Shown: positions 43,892 to 52,623 of the stretch, one piece after another
Position numbering within the stretch: position 1 is the stretch's first letter
How the letters are laid out: each line of letters begins with the position of its first letter
Source of the DNA: Paenibacillus sp. cl123
Lineage (GTDB): Bacteria > Bacillota > Bacilli > Paenibacillales > NBRC-103111
Length of the DNA: 64,000 bases
Assembly: GCF_900101595.1 (NCBI RefSeq)
Contig: NZ_FMYY01000003.1
Location: 62,001 to 126,000 of the forward strand
Reading direction: 5' to 3'
Notes under the pieces: model-generated
The model's database searches: none
What the model saw: only the letters and a program-made list of their open reading frames with translations
What the model was told of the DNA's origin: nothing
Translations under genes and position numbers: made by a program

Positions 43892-45223
43892 TTGAATGAC
43901 CGGCCGCAGGAATTGTTGACCAAGCATGAACAAATTATGCGATATATTGAAAAGCTCAGCATCGGAACCCGCATCTCCGTACGGAAAATCGCGCAGGTGA
44001 TGGATGTCAGCGAAGGCACGGCTTACCGGGCGATCAAGGAGGCGGAGGCCGAGGGGCTTGTCAGCACCAAGGAGCGAACCGGGACCGTCCGGGTGGATGC
44101 GCGGGAGAAGCATCAATTCGACCGGCTTGTCTTCGACGAGGTCGTTCATATCGTGGACGGGGTTACCTTGGGAGGCTCGGCGGGCTTGCATAAGACGCTT
44201 AACAAATTCGTCATCGGAGCGATGCAGCTCGAAGCGATGATGCGCTATGTGGAGCCGGGCAATCTGCTCATCGTAGGCAATCGCAGTCAGGCGCATCTGT
44301 ATGCGCTGGAGCAGGGGGCGGGCGTGCTGATCACGGGCGGCTTTCAGGCGTCTGCGGAAGCCAGGGAGCTGGCGGACAAGCTGGAGCTGCCGATTATCAG
44401 CAGCAGCTATGACACGTTCACGGTCGCCACGCTGATTAATCGTGCGATTCATGATCGGCTGATCAAGAAGAAAATCATTCTCGTGCAGGACATTATCCGG
44501 ACGGATACGCCCGTGTATTATTTGAAAGGAACCGATACGGTCCAGGAGATGCAGGCGATGATCGCAGCCACCGGCCATACGCGATATCCCGTTGTGGACG
44601 ATCACCATCGGCCGATCGGCATCCTGACGACGAAGGATGTGCTTAACGCTCTGCCCGGCGATCCCGTGGAGCAATATATGAAGCGCAATCCGCTTACTGT
44701 GCATGTGCAGACTTCTGTCGCCTCCGCCAGCCATACGATGGTATGGGAAGGCATTCAGATGCTGCCCGTCGTGAGCGATCACAAGAAGATGCTTGGCGTC
44801 ATCAGCCGCAGCGACGTGCTGAAGGCGATGCAGTTCGTCCAAACGCAGCCGCAATACGGCGAATCGTTCGAGGATTTGATCTGGACGGGCTTTGAGAAGA
44901 TTCGCGACAAGGAGAACGGGCTGTTTTTCCGGGGCGTGATTACGGCCCAGATGACCAATCATATCGGGATGGCGTCGGAGAGCGTGATGACGGCCTTGAT
45001 GAACCAAGCCGCGCTGCGGATCGTGAAGGAGCACCGGAGAGGCGATCTGATTTTGGACAGCTCGTCCAATTATTTTCTGATGCCGATTCCGCTGGACAGC
45101 ACCGTTGAAGTGAAGCCGACGATTATTGAGCTGAGCCGCCGCTTCTGCAAGATCGAGGTGGAGATTGTGCAGAACGGCGTTCGCATGGCCAAGTCCATGT
45201 TTACCGCGAGATTATTGGATTGA
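43892..45223 (+). CDS. ytoI: YtoI-like HTH/DRTGG/CBS/hotdog protein
   Basis: A 443-residue multidomain protein very similar to B. subtilis YtoI. In order: a winged HTH (about 10-70, RKIAQVMDVSEGTAYRAIKE), a DRTGG domain (about 75-185, TLGGSAGLHKTLNKFVIGAM), two CBS domains (about 195-310) and a hotdog-like C-terminal domain (about 320-440). The CBS pair probably senses an adenine nucleotide and the HTH suggests transcription control, but I know no established function. TTG start; AAGGGCG lies close upstream. Confidence 0.88.
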   Translation: MNDRPQELLTKHEQIMRYIEKLSIGTRISVRKIAQVMDVSEGTAYRAIKEAEAEGLVSTKERTGTVRVDAREKHQFDRLVFDEVVHIVDGVTLGGSAGLHKTLNKFVIGAMQLEAMMRYVEPGNLLIVGNRSQAHLYALEQGAGVLITGGFQASAEARELADKLELPIISSSYDTFTVATLINRAIHDRLIKKKIILVQDIIRTDTPVYYLKGTDTVQEMQAMIAATGHTRYPVVDDHHRPIGILTTKDVLNALPGDPVEQYMKRNPLTVHVQTSVASASHTMVWEGIQMLPVVSDHKKMLGVISRSDVLKAMQFVQTQPQYGESFEDLIWTGFEKIRDKENGLFFRGVITAQMTNHIGMASESVMTALMNQAALRIVKEHRRGDLILDSSSNYFLMPIPLDSTVEVKPTIIELSRRFCKIEVEIVQNGVRMAKSMFTARLLD

Positions 45224-45343
45224 TTGAATATGTCGTATTTTTATATAGACGATGTCGCTAAATTACACTAAAATTATTAAAAAAACTGTGATAAATTAAA
45301 CCCATGATGTCTCGAATTTATAGCTTGGGAAGAGAGGGTTGTC

Positions 45344-46345
45344 ATGAGTTTGCGTATCGGCAAAATCAGTTATTGGCATGTCCATGCCTGGGACTATACG
45401 AAACAGGCCCAGGAGCACCCGGATGCAGAGATCGCCGGCGTATGGGATGAGGACCCGAAGAGGGGGAAGGAAGCGGCCGAGAAGCAGGGCGTTGCCTTTT
45501 ATGAGTCGCTGGACGAGCTGCTGGCGTCGGACATCGAAGGAGTTATCGTCGATGCCCCGACCCGGATGCATCGCGACGTGATGGTTGCCGCAGCGAAAGC
45601 AGGCAAGCATATCTTCACGGAGAAGGTCCTTGCTCCAACCATGGCGGAAGCCCGGGAGATTATGGCTGCCGTGGAGGCGAACGGCGTCAAGCTGACCGTA
45701 TCGCTGCCCCGCCTGAACGAAGGCTACACGTTGTTGATTCGCGAGCTGCTGGAGCGGGAAGCGCTCGGTCGCGTGACGCTTGTGCGCGCCAGATTATCTC
45801 ATAACGGCGCGATCGCCGGATGGCTGCCGGAGCATTTCTACAGCCTGGAGGATTGTCTGGGCGGCGCCTTGATCGATCTGGGCTGCCATCCGATGTATCT
45901 GACGCGCCTGCTGCTTGGCGAGGAACCGGTGGAAGTAACCTCCCACTTCGGCTATATCACGGGCAAAGAAGTTGAGGACAATGCCGTCTCCGTGCTGTCG
46001 ACCAAGTCGGGAGCGATCGGAATCGTCGAAGCGGGCTTCGTGAACAGCTTCTCTCCGTTCACCCTGGAGGTGCACGGCACGGAAGGCACACTGCTCTACG
46101 GAACTCCCGACGGGAAGCTGCTGCTCCGCACCAAGGCTGAGGACGGCTCCAAGGCGGATGCATGGCATGAGCTGCCTTTACCGGATCGCAGAGAGAGCGC
46201 TTTCGAGCAGTGGATCGGCCATATTAGACAGGACACGATCGCCGAGGAAAATATCCGCCTTGCGCTGGAGCTGACGGCGCTGATGGAGGCCTCGAACCGC
46301 TCGGTGCGGGAACGCCGCGCAGTCCGGCTGTCGGAGCTGAGCTAG
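45344..46345 (+). CDS. Gfo/Idh/MocA-family oxidoreductase, atypical nucleotide-binding loop
   Basis: A 333-residue member recognised by the middle and C-terminal parts (GVIVDAPTRMHRDVMVAAAKAGKH; GGALIDLGCHPMYLTRLL). The N-terminal loop is KISYWHVHAWDYT, with no GxGxxG. The usual EKP is EKV (93-95), so the lysine is kept but the proline is not. It may bind the cofactor unusually or belong to a distinct subgroup. An AT-rich region upstream probably holds its promoter. GAGAGGG precedes the ATG. Confidence 0.82.
   Translation: MSLRIGKISYWHVHAWDYTKQAQEHPDAEIAGVWDEDPKRGKEAAEKQGVAFYESLDELLASDIEGVIVDAPTRMHRDVMVAAAKAGKHIFTEKVLAPTMAEAREIMAAVEANGVKLTVSLPRLNEGYTLLIRELLEREALGRVTLVRARLSHNGAIAGWLPEHFYSLEDCLGGALIDLGCHPMYLTRLLLGEEPVEVTSHFGYITGKEVEDNAVSVLSTKSGAIGIVEAGFVNSFSPFTLEVHGTEGTLLYGTPDGKLLLRTKAEDGSKADAWHELPLPDRRESAFEQWIGHIRQDTIAEENIRLALELTALMEASNRSVRERRAVRLSELS
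46318..46336 (+). repeat. 19-bp direct repeat, copy 1 (end of oxidoreductase gene)
   Basis: CGCAGTCCGGCTGTCGGAG occurs here inside the last codons of the oxidoreductase gene and again, exactly, at 46403-46421 in the following intergenic DNA. Confidence 0.8.
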
Positions 46346-46402
46346 AAAGCGGGAGCGCCGCGCAAACCTGCTGCCGGAACTGGGCCAGCGGGCCATGCGC
46401 GA

Positions 46403-46421
46403 CGCAGTCCGGCTGTCGGAG
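46403..46421 (+). repeat. 19-bp direct repeat, copy 2 (intergenic)
   Basis: Exact copy of 46318-46336, 85 bp away. Together with a nearby imperfect GCGCGACGCA motif this looks like a small duplication of the end of the gene. The rest of the 46346-46611 gap shows no other feature. Confidence 0.75.
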
Positions 46422-46611
46422 TCTAAGCTGGCAGGCCCGAGCGCGACGCAATCAGGCTAACCGTGACCGGCTTACAGCCTTGCCTTATTCGTCCATTAGG
46501 ACCGGCGGCAACGGGGCTGGAGCCTGGCTGTTCGTTCTGCGAGCCGCGGAGTTCGCCGGCATTCATAAGATTGGCGGCCGCCGCATAAAGTTTGGCCTGG
46601 GGAGGGATAGG

Positions 46612-47553
46612 ATGAGCGCGTTTCCGTATGAGGCGATGTGGGAGCGGCAGGATGCTCTGGAGCGGCTCGATCTGCGCATTCGATGGGGACAATATGAGAT
46701 CCGTGTGCTGCGGTTTCATCTGACTTCCTTTCCTCCAGGGAAAGTTCTAAATTTCCATAAACATGCGGAGTTTGAATTTCATTTTATTCCCAGCGGAGCC
46801 GGCAAAGTTATCCTGGTGGACCATCCATTCGAGCTTAGCGAAGGCATGCTGTACGTGACGGGACCTGGAGTGATGCACTATCAGGAAGCGCATACGGCTG
46901 CGTCTATGGAGGAGCTTTGCCTGCATATCGATATTGTGGACCGCGGCGCAGGGAGCGGTGCCGTTGACAGGTGGGAGATCGCGGAAGCCGAGGATTGCGT
47001 CAAGAAGCTGCAAACGCTTCCTCCTAAGCCGGTCATGGATATTTATCATGCGATGCCCTGCTTCCTGGAGGCCTATCGTGCTTGCTGTGACAATTATTCG
47101 GGCTCCTATACGACGATCAAGCAATGTGTCGTCCAGATTTTGCTGCGGACCGCGCGCGCTTATGATGACGGGACGCCTCGTCCGGAGCTGCCGGGGCGCG
47201 ACGTGGGCGCAAGCCGGTACCGGTTCGCGATGCAGTACATCCGCTCCAACTATGCCTCGCCGCTGACGCTGGAGGATGTGGCGGAGAAGCTGAATATCAG
47301 CTCGCGCCAGCTGCAGCGTATCCTGAGGGCTTATCATCAGGAAGGATCATTCCGGGGGATCGTCGAGGATATCCGGCTCGAGGCGGTATGCCGCCGACTG
47401 GATGAATCCGATCTGCCCGTTGAGAAGATCGCGACGCTGGAAGGCTTCGCCAACGGCAATTATTTACACGCGGTATTCCGCAAACGGTTCGGCATGACGC
47501 CGTCCCAATACAGGGGCCGCTTATCTAAACCAAATCCATCTCTACCATTATGA
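46612..47553 (+). CDS. AraC-family transcriptional regulator
   Basis: A 313-residue regulator with an N-terminal cupin (about 35-110, FHKHAEFEFHFIPSG; HYQEAHT) and a C-terminal double HTH (about 210-305, VAEKLNISSRQLQRILR and GFANGNYLHAVFRKRFGMTPSQYRG). ATG 46612 has GGGGAGGGATAGG upstream; the frame from 46480 adds a GC-rich unrelated stretch. It lies 13 bp upstream of the 47567 oxidoreductase and is probably co-transcribed with it, so it may also autoregulate. Confidence 0.88.
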   Translation: MSAFPYEAMWERQDALERLDLRIRWGQYEIRVLRFHLTSFPPGKVLNFHKHAEFEFHFIPSGAGKVILVDHPFELSEGMLYVTGPGVMHYQEAHTAASMEELCLHIDIVDRGAGSGAVDRWEIAEAEDCVKKLQTLPPKPVMDIYHAMPCFLEAYRACCDNYSGSYTTIKQCVVQILLRTARAYDDGTPRPELPGRDVGASRYRFAMQYIRSNYASPLTLEDVAEKLNISSRQLQRILRAYHQEGSFRGIVEDIRLEAVCRRLDESDLPVEKIATLEGFANGNYLHAVFRKRFGMTPSQYRGRLSKPNPSLPL

Positions 47554-47566
47554 GGAGGCTGTCCGA

Positions 47567-48652
47567 ATGTCCCGTATTTATCGTATTGCCATCATCGGCT
47601 GCGGCGGTATCGCCAATGGCAAGCACATGCCGAGCTTGAGCAAGCTGTCCAACATTGAAATGGTTGCTTTCTGCGACATTATCGAGGAGCGCGCGCAGCA
47701 AGCGGCCGAGAAGTACGGAGCCGAAGGCTCGTCCGTCTACACCGATTACCGCGAGGTGCTCAGCGACAGCTCGATCGATATCGTGCATGTGTGTACGCCA
47801 AATGATTCGCATGCCGAGATTGCGATCGCGGCGCTGGAAGCCGGCAAGCATGTGATGTGCGAGAAGCCGATGGCCAAGACGGCGGCAGACGCCAAGCGGA
47901 TGGTCGAGGCGGCGGAACGCACGGGCAAAAAGCTGACGATCGGCTACAACAACCGTTTCCGTCCGGACAGCCAGCATCTGAAGAAGCTGTGCGACGAAGG
48001 CGAGCTGGGCGAGATCTATTATGCGAAGGCTCACGCGATCCGCAGACGGGCTGTGCCGACATGGGGTGTGTTCCTGGATGAAGAGAAGCAGGGCGGCGGA
48101 CCGCTTATCGATATCGGTACCCATGCTCTCGACTTGACGCTGTGGATGATGAACAATTACAAGCCGAAGGTTGTACTCGGCACCTCGTACCACAAGCTCA
48201 GCCAGAAGGAAAATGCGGCGAACGCATGGGGCCCTTGGGACCCTGCCAAGTTTACGGTGGAGGACTCCGCTTTCGGCATGATCGTGATGGAGGATGGAGC
48301 AAGCATTGTGCTGGAGTCGAGCTGGGCGCTGAATACGCTGGAAGTCGATGAGGCCAAGTGTACGCTGTGCGGAACCGAAGGGGGCGCCGACATGAAGGGC
48401 GGCCTGCGGATCAACGGCGAGAAGCACAGCCGGTTGTTTACAAGCGAAGTGGAGCTGAAAGCCGGGGGCGTCGCTTTCTACGACGGCAAAGCCGAGAAGG
48501 ACGCCGACCTGGAGATGAGACGCTGGATCGAAGCGATCGATCAAGACAAGGAGCCGGTCGTTACGCCTCAACAGGCTTATGTGGTCTCGCTCATTTTGGA
48601 AGCTGTTTATGAATCTTCGCGTACAGGGAAGGCTGTCTATCTGGACGTGTAG
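47567..48652 (+). CDS. Gfo/Idh/MocA-family oxidoreductase
   Basis: A 361-residue oxidoreductase with canonical GCGGIANGKHMPS, EKPMAKT and GGGPLIDIGTHALDLTLW. The region AVPTWGVF through KLSQKENAANAWGPWDP closely parallels the enzyme at 61054 (WGTWF...RKGIGTWGKPDW), so the two are paralogues. GAGGAGG precedes the ATG. It is coupled to the upstream AraC gene. Members of this subgroup oxidise sugars or glycosides; the substrate is not known. Confidence 0.87.
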   Translation: MSRIYRIAIIGCGGIANGKHMPSLSKLSNIEMVAFCDIIEERAQQAAEKYGAEGSSVYTDYREVLSDSSIDIVHVCTPNDSHAEIAIAALEAGKHVMCEKPMAKTAADAKRMVEAAERTGKKLTIGYNNRFRPDSQHLKKLCDEGELGEIYYAKAHAIRRRAVPTWGVFLDEEKQGGGPLIDIGTHALDLTLWMMNNYKPKVVLGTSYHKLSQKENAANAWGPWDPAKFTVEDSAFGMIVMEDGASIVLESSWALNTLEVDEAKCTLCGTEGGADMKGGLRINGEKHSRLFTSEVELKAGGVAFYDGKAEKDADLEMRRWIEAIDQDKEPVVTPQQAYVVSLILEAVYESSRTGKAVYLDV

Positions 48653-49003
48653 CATCAAACAAGCAAGCTGTGAGCTGCTTCCCTTGGCGGGAGGCGGCTT
48701 TTTTTAGTGTAAGGTCCGGTGATCGTTCCAGAAAGTTTCGGCCGGCTCGGAAGAGGCGCTCGCCGCCTTCGAGCAGGTTTCCGGCAGCGGCAATAGGGCC
48801 CGGCGACCGGCACAGACTCACAGACACTGCAGGCGAAGGCAGGCAAGTTCACGCTTGACTGCTACGAGTCACAGGCATATTCAGCCAATCTTCAGCTTAT
48901 GTTAACCTGACGCTCAGCGGGCTTTCATTTGGGCTTCAGGTTGCGCCTCTAAGATAGGTATTGCAGCAAACAATTCCAATTCCCATCGCAGAGGAGAATG
49001 ACT
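48653..49003. other. 351-bp intergenic region
   Basis: Holds the terminator at 48673-48706. Further on, CTTCAG occurs twice in an AT-richer stretch shortly before the secreted-protein gene, a spacing that could suit a response-regulator site, but I cannot name one. No coding signal seen. Confidence 0.45.
48673..48706 (+). terminator. Terminator of the AraC/oxidoreductase pair
   Basis: 11-bp stem AGCTGCTTCCC/GGGAGGCGGCT (G-U pairs) with a five-base loop and a run of seven or more T. Confidence 0.85.
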
Positions 49004-49843
49004 ATGAACCCATTTATGAAAAAGCTCACGGCAGGTACATTGGCAGTCGGAGTGTTGGCTTCAGGAGCAGGAGTTTACTATACGCAAGCCTTCGCGGCGG
49101 CTTCGGACACTTCTGCCAATACGGATAGCGGCAGCGGAGCCGTGAAAGCGCCCGGCGAGCGCGGCGCAGGACTAGGCAGCCGCGGACCGCGCGGCGGCGG
49201 CTTCGGACATGGCGGCGGCAGTCTTGTGGAGCAAACGGCGACCTTGCTGGGCGTCGAATCTTCAGTCATCCTCGAGGAGCTGAAGCAGCAAAAAACGCTG
49301 GCGCAAATTGCCCTAGAGAAAGCGGGACTGGGCGAAGCCGCTTATGTGCAGAAGCTGGTCGATGCGGAGACGGCCAAGCTGACGGAATCGGTTACGGCCG
49401 GCAAGCTCACGCAGGCCCAAGCCGATGAGAAGCTTGCGGCGTTGACAGAGCGCATTCAGAAGGAAGTTACCGCAACCGGCGGCAAAGCGTTCAAACCCGC
49501 CGGCCCGGAAGGTACGGCTGACGAACGCCCCGGCAAGGACGGCTTCCCTGGCGGAGGCAAAGGGCACGGAGGACTCGGGCATTTCGGCAATACGGAGACC
49601 CTTGCAGGGTTGCTCGGCTTGACGAAGGACGAATTGTCGGCGGCGCTCAAGGAAGGCCGGACGCTGGCTGAGATCGCAGCGGACAAAGGAATCGATAAGG
49701 ATACGCTTGTCGGCAAAATCAAGGATTCGCTGGACACTTCCATCCGCGAGTTCGTCGACCGGAAGCAAACGGGGAGGGAGCGTTCGGCTCCTGCCGCCGC
49801 TCCAGGCACGGCTGCTGAAGGGGCGGCCGAAACAGGCGCTTAA
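49004..49843 (+). CDS. Secreted protein with two similar helical repeats
   Basis: A 279-residue exported protein. A signal peptide (KKLTAGTLAVGVLASGAGVYYTQ, cleavage near AFAAA) is followed by Gly/Arg-rich and Gly/His-rich linkers (GGGFGHGGG; GGGKGHGGLGH). Two related helical units follow the pattern LLGxxxxxxxxxLKxxxTLAxIAxxKxxxxxxLxxKL, at about 80-150 and 200-245. Such units occur in secreted Bacilli proteins of unknown role. I choose ATG 49004 because GAGGAG lies seven bases upstream; ATG 48998 is too close to it. Confidence 0.75.
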   Translation: MNPFMKKLTAGTLAVGVLASGAGVYYTQAFAAASDTSANTDSGSGAVKAPGERGAGLGSRGPRGGGFGHGGGSLVEQTATLLGVESSVILEELKQQKTLAQIALEKAGLGEAAYVQKLVDAETAKLTESVTAGKLTQAQADEKLAALTERIQKEVTATGGKAFKPAGPEGTADERPGKDGFPGGGKGHGGLGHFGNTETLAGLLGLTKDELSAALKEGRTLAEIAADKGIDKDTLVGKIKDSLDTSIREFVDRKQTGRERSAPAAAPGTAAEGAAETGA

Positions 49844-49868
49844 AGAAGGATGGACAGATAGTGATCAC

Positions 49869-49907
49869 CAAACAGAGCCCTTCGTGAATAGCGATGGGCT
49901 CTGTTTG
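49869..49907 (+). terminator. Terminator of the secreted-protein gene
   Basis: Perfect 12-bp stem CAAACAGAGCCC/GGGCTCTGTTTG, with TTT inside the 3' arm, 26 bp after the stop. Confidence 0.8.
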
Positions 49908-49974
49908 CTGCGTCTCGTCACCAATCCGGGCATCCGCCCATATGCTGTAGGGAGAATGGATGGGAGGGTGGAAC

Positions 49975-52365
49975 ATGGCCTACGATGAAAGTTTGCTGCT
50001 CCGGCTGGTGCAGGAGCATATCCCGCCCGGCGCAGCCGTTCAGATGCATGAAGAGAGTGGACGGCCGATCCTTATAGCGGCGGATCTGGACGGAGACGGC
50101 GTACCAGAGGTGGCTGCCGCTTACAGGCTTGGTTCCGATACGTATGTCATCGTGCTTCGTTATGACGGCCGGGATTGGAAGCCTGCGGCATCCTGGAAGG
50201 GCAAGGGCTATGAAGTCAGTACGATGCAGGCGGCTCCGGTGCTTCATAAGGGTCGAATGACCCTGATTGTCGGCTGGCAGGTAGGAGCGATCTGGTCGGA
50301 GCTGGCTTTGTATGATTGGACAGGGGCCGGGTGGAAGGACATGGCGCCGCCCGGCATAACGTTCAGCTATATGGAAGCCGAAGACATGCCGGGAGCCGCA
50401 GGAAGGGACGGCTTGGCCGAGCTGGCGCTTTGGTCTCATGATACCGGGCAGGCCTACAGGGTAGAAGTGTACCGGGAGAACGAAGGGAAGCTGGTTCCCG
50501 CTTATGATGTTTACCCCTATTACTTCCGCCGGGTGATCCGTTATTATGAGAGGCTGGTCCGGCAGTATCCGAGTGCAGATTTTTACAAGAATTACTTGCA
50601 TGATGCGATCGGGAAGGCCGGATGGAATTCCGGCGAAGGAGCGGAAACGGAGCTGGATGCCCGAGGGGTTGACTTGTTCCCGGCAACCGTGAAGCTGATC
50701 GGCGGAAGCCGGACCGGGTATGTGGATGCGTCCGGCCGGATGGCGATTCCTCCGCAGTTCGAGTATGCTCAGCCGTTCCAACCGAACGGGCTCGCTGTAG
50801 CGGGAAGCGATAATCGGGTCGGAGCTATAGATGCGCAGGGCCACTACCGGATCAAGCCGATATTCGAGACGATCGGGGATTTTGCGGAAGGCCGGGCTGC
50901 CGCTATCGACAAGGAGGGCTTTAAGGTTATTGACGAATCCGGCCGGGTGCTGACTCCGAAGGCTTACAGCTATATCGGCGCCTTCCGCAGCGGAAGAGCA
51001 CTGGCTTCGGATTCGGGCTCCGGCCACTACGGTTATCTGGACACCGAGGGCAACGTAGCTATTCCGCTCCGCTATTTGGAAGCTGGGGATTTCACGGCCG
51101 GTGGCAAGGCGGTCGTCAAGCTGGGAGAAGGGCAATACGCCCTGATCGATACGAACGGCAGGACGCTGCATACTTACCATTATGCTTCCGTAGGCGGGCT
51201 GGGGGAAGGACTGCTAGTCTTTCAGCAGGAGCCGGGCGGGCGTTACGGGTATATCGACGAGAAGGGGAATGTCGTCATCAAGCCTCAATTCGGCATGGCG
51301 CTGCCCTTCTCCGGGGGAAGAGCCATCGTGAATACGGCGGCCGACTATACGAACAAATACGGGCTGATCGACCGCAGCGGACGGTTCGTGATCAAGCCGG
51401 CGTATAATGACTTGCTGGCGCTGGGCGAGCGCCGTTATGCGCTGGGGACAGCAATCGATCCGAATCGTCCTTACTTGGGATCGACTTATGCGATAGCCGA
51501 TGAGCAGGGCAGGCTGCTGACGGCAGGGGGGCTGCAGCAAGTAGGCGAATACCGGAAGGGCTTATTGTCGGTCAGCGACGGAAGCCAGACTTATTTCCTG
51601 GACCGTTACGGCAAGCGGGAAGCGCGTATGCCTGCCGTGAAGGGGGTAGGCACATTGGAAGTCATGGGCCCGCTCATTCAGGCAAACGTCGATCAACGCA
51701 TCTTCTACTTGAGCCCGTCCGGAGAGGCGGTGTGGAAGCCGGACACGGTTATCGCCCTTAAGCCTCCGTTTGAGGTGAGGGAGCTGAAATATAAGCCGAA
51801 TAAAGATTATCTCGTCTATTATCCGCAGATCGAAGGCATGCCCAATCCCGCCGTTCAGCGGCAAACGAACGACAAGCTGAAGGCTTTGTCTCAGGTGAAG
51901 CCTATAGAAAGCGGGCAGCTCGACTACAGCTATACGGGCGACTTCGAGGTAAGCTTCTTCCGGGATTCGCTGCTGGTGCTCGAGCTCACAGGCTATCACT
52001 TCCCGTTCGGGGCCGCTCACGGCATGCCGACCCGCATCTACCCGCATGTGGACCTGTCCTCCGGACAATTTTATACGCTTAGCGACTTGTTCAAGCCAGG
52101 CAGCGATTATGTAAAGGTGCTGAGCGGCATCATCGGCCGGCAGATCAAGGAAGATCCGCAGTATAGCTATGTGTTCCCGGACAGCTACAAAGGAATAGCG
52201 CCGGATCAGCCGTTCTATGTAACGGAGGACGCGCTGCACATCTACTTCAATCCTTATGACATCGCCCCTTACGCGGCCGGCTTCCCGACATTCCGCATCC
52301 CGTACAGCGAGCTGATGAGCATCATAGCGGTCGATGGAGCGTTCTGGAGATCCTTTCATCGGTAG
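49975..52365 (+). CDS. WG-repeat protein with C-terminal DUF3298-like domain
   Basis: A 796-residue protein. Residues about 25-170 resemble an FG-GAP/VCBS beta-propeller blade region (AADLDGDGVPEVAAAY). Residues about 225-560 are tandem WG repeats of the form GYVDASGRMAIPPQFEYAQPF, about eight units. The C-terminus (about 600-790: SYTGDFEVSFFRDSLLVLEL; GAAHGMPTR; YFNPYDIAPYAAGFPTFRIP) matches the DUF3298/RsiV-type domain, which binds lysozyme in RsiV. It has no signal peptide or transmembrane helix. ATG 49975 has GGGAGGG upstream; ATG 49960 is too close. It precedes the ger operon by about 260 bp. Confidence 0.8.
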   Translation: MAYDESLLLRLVQEHIPPGAAVQMHEESGRPILIAADLDGDGVPEVAAAYRLGSDTYVIVLRYDGRDWKPAASWKGKGYEVSTMQAAPVLHKGRMTLIVGWQVGAIWSELALYDWTGAGWKDMAPPGITFSYMEAEDMPGAAGRDGLAELALWSHDTGQAYRVEVYRENEGKLVPAYDVYPYYFRRVIRYYERLVRQYPSADFYKNYLHDAIGKAGWNSGEGAETELDARGVDLFPATVKLIGGSRTGYVDASGRMAIPPQFEYAQPFQPNGLAVAGSDNRVGAIDAQGHYRIKPIFETIGDFAEGRAAAIDKEGFKVIDESGRVLTPKAYSYIGAFRSGRALASDSGSGHYGYLDTEGNVAIPLRYLEAGDFTAGGKAVVKLGEGQYALIDTNGRTLHTYHYASVGGLGEGLLVFQQEPGGRYGYIDEKGNVVIKPQFGMALPFSGGRAIVNTAADYTNKYGLIDRSGRFVIKPAYNDLLALGERRYALGTAIDPNRPYLGSTYAIADEQGRLLTAGGLQQVGEYRKGLLSVSDGSQTYFLDRYGKREARMPAVKGVGTLEVMGPLIQANVDQRIFYLSPSGEAVWKPDTVIALKPPFEVRELKYKPNKDYLVYYPQIEGMPNPAVQRQTNDKLKALSQVKPIESGQLDYSYTGDFEVSFFRDSLLVLELTGYHFPFGAAHGMPTRIYPHVDLSSGQFYTLSDLFKPGSDYVKVLSGIIGRQIKEDPQYSYVFPDSYKGIAPDQPFYVTEDALHIYFNPYDIAPYAAGFPTFRIPYSELMSIIAVDGAFWRSFHR

Positions 52366-52623
52366 TGAAATATGAGCCCAGCAGATTCATTGGCCCTTCG
52401 CCCAGCCGGAGGGCTATTCGCCATGCTCCACCCTCCCGTTCGTCTGATAAAACATGCAGGTGTCTTCCACGACAAGGCTCCGATCCGTAGTTTTGCTTAT
52501 TGTAAAAAACCGCCGCTGCCGATTTTTGAGGATAAGCTCGTCATTCGTCATAAATTGTTCCAAGTCCGTAAATAGTAGGTACATAAACCGCTGAAAGCTA
52601 TGCTGACTTGGGGAGATCTGACT

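Noticed and set aside
52527-52555. SigG-like promoter before the ger operon (TGAGGA, 16 bp, CATAAAT)
   Set aside because: A forespore promoter is expected here, but the match is too loose and similar sequences occur by chance in this AT-rich stretch.
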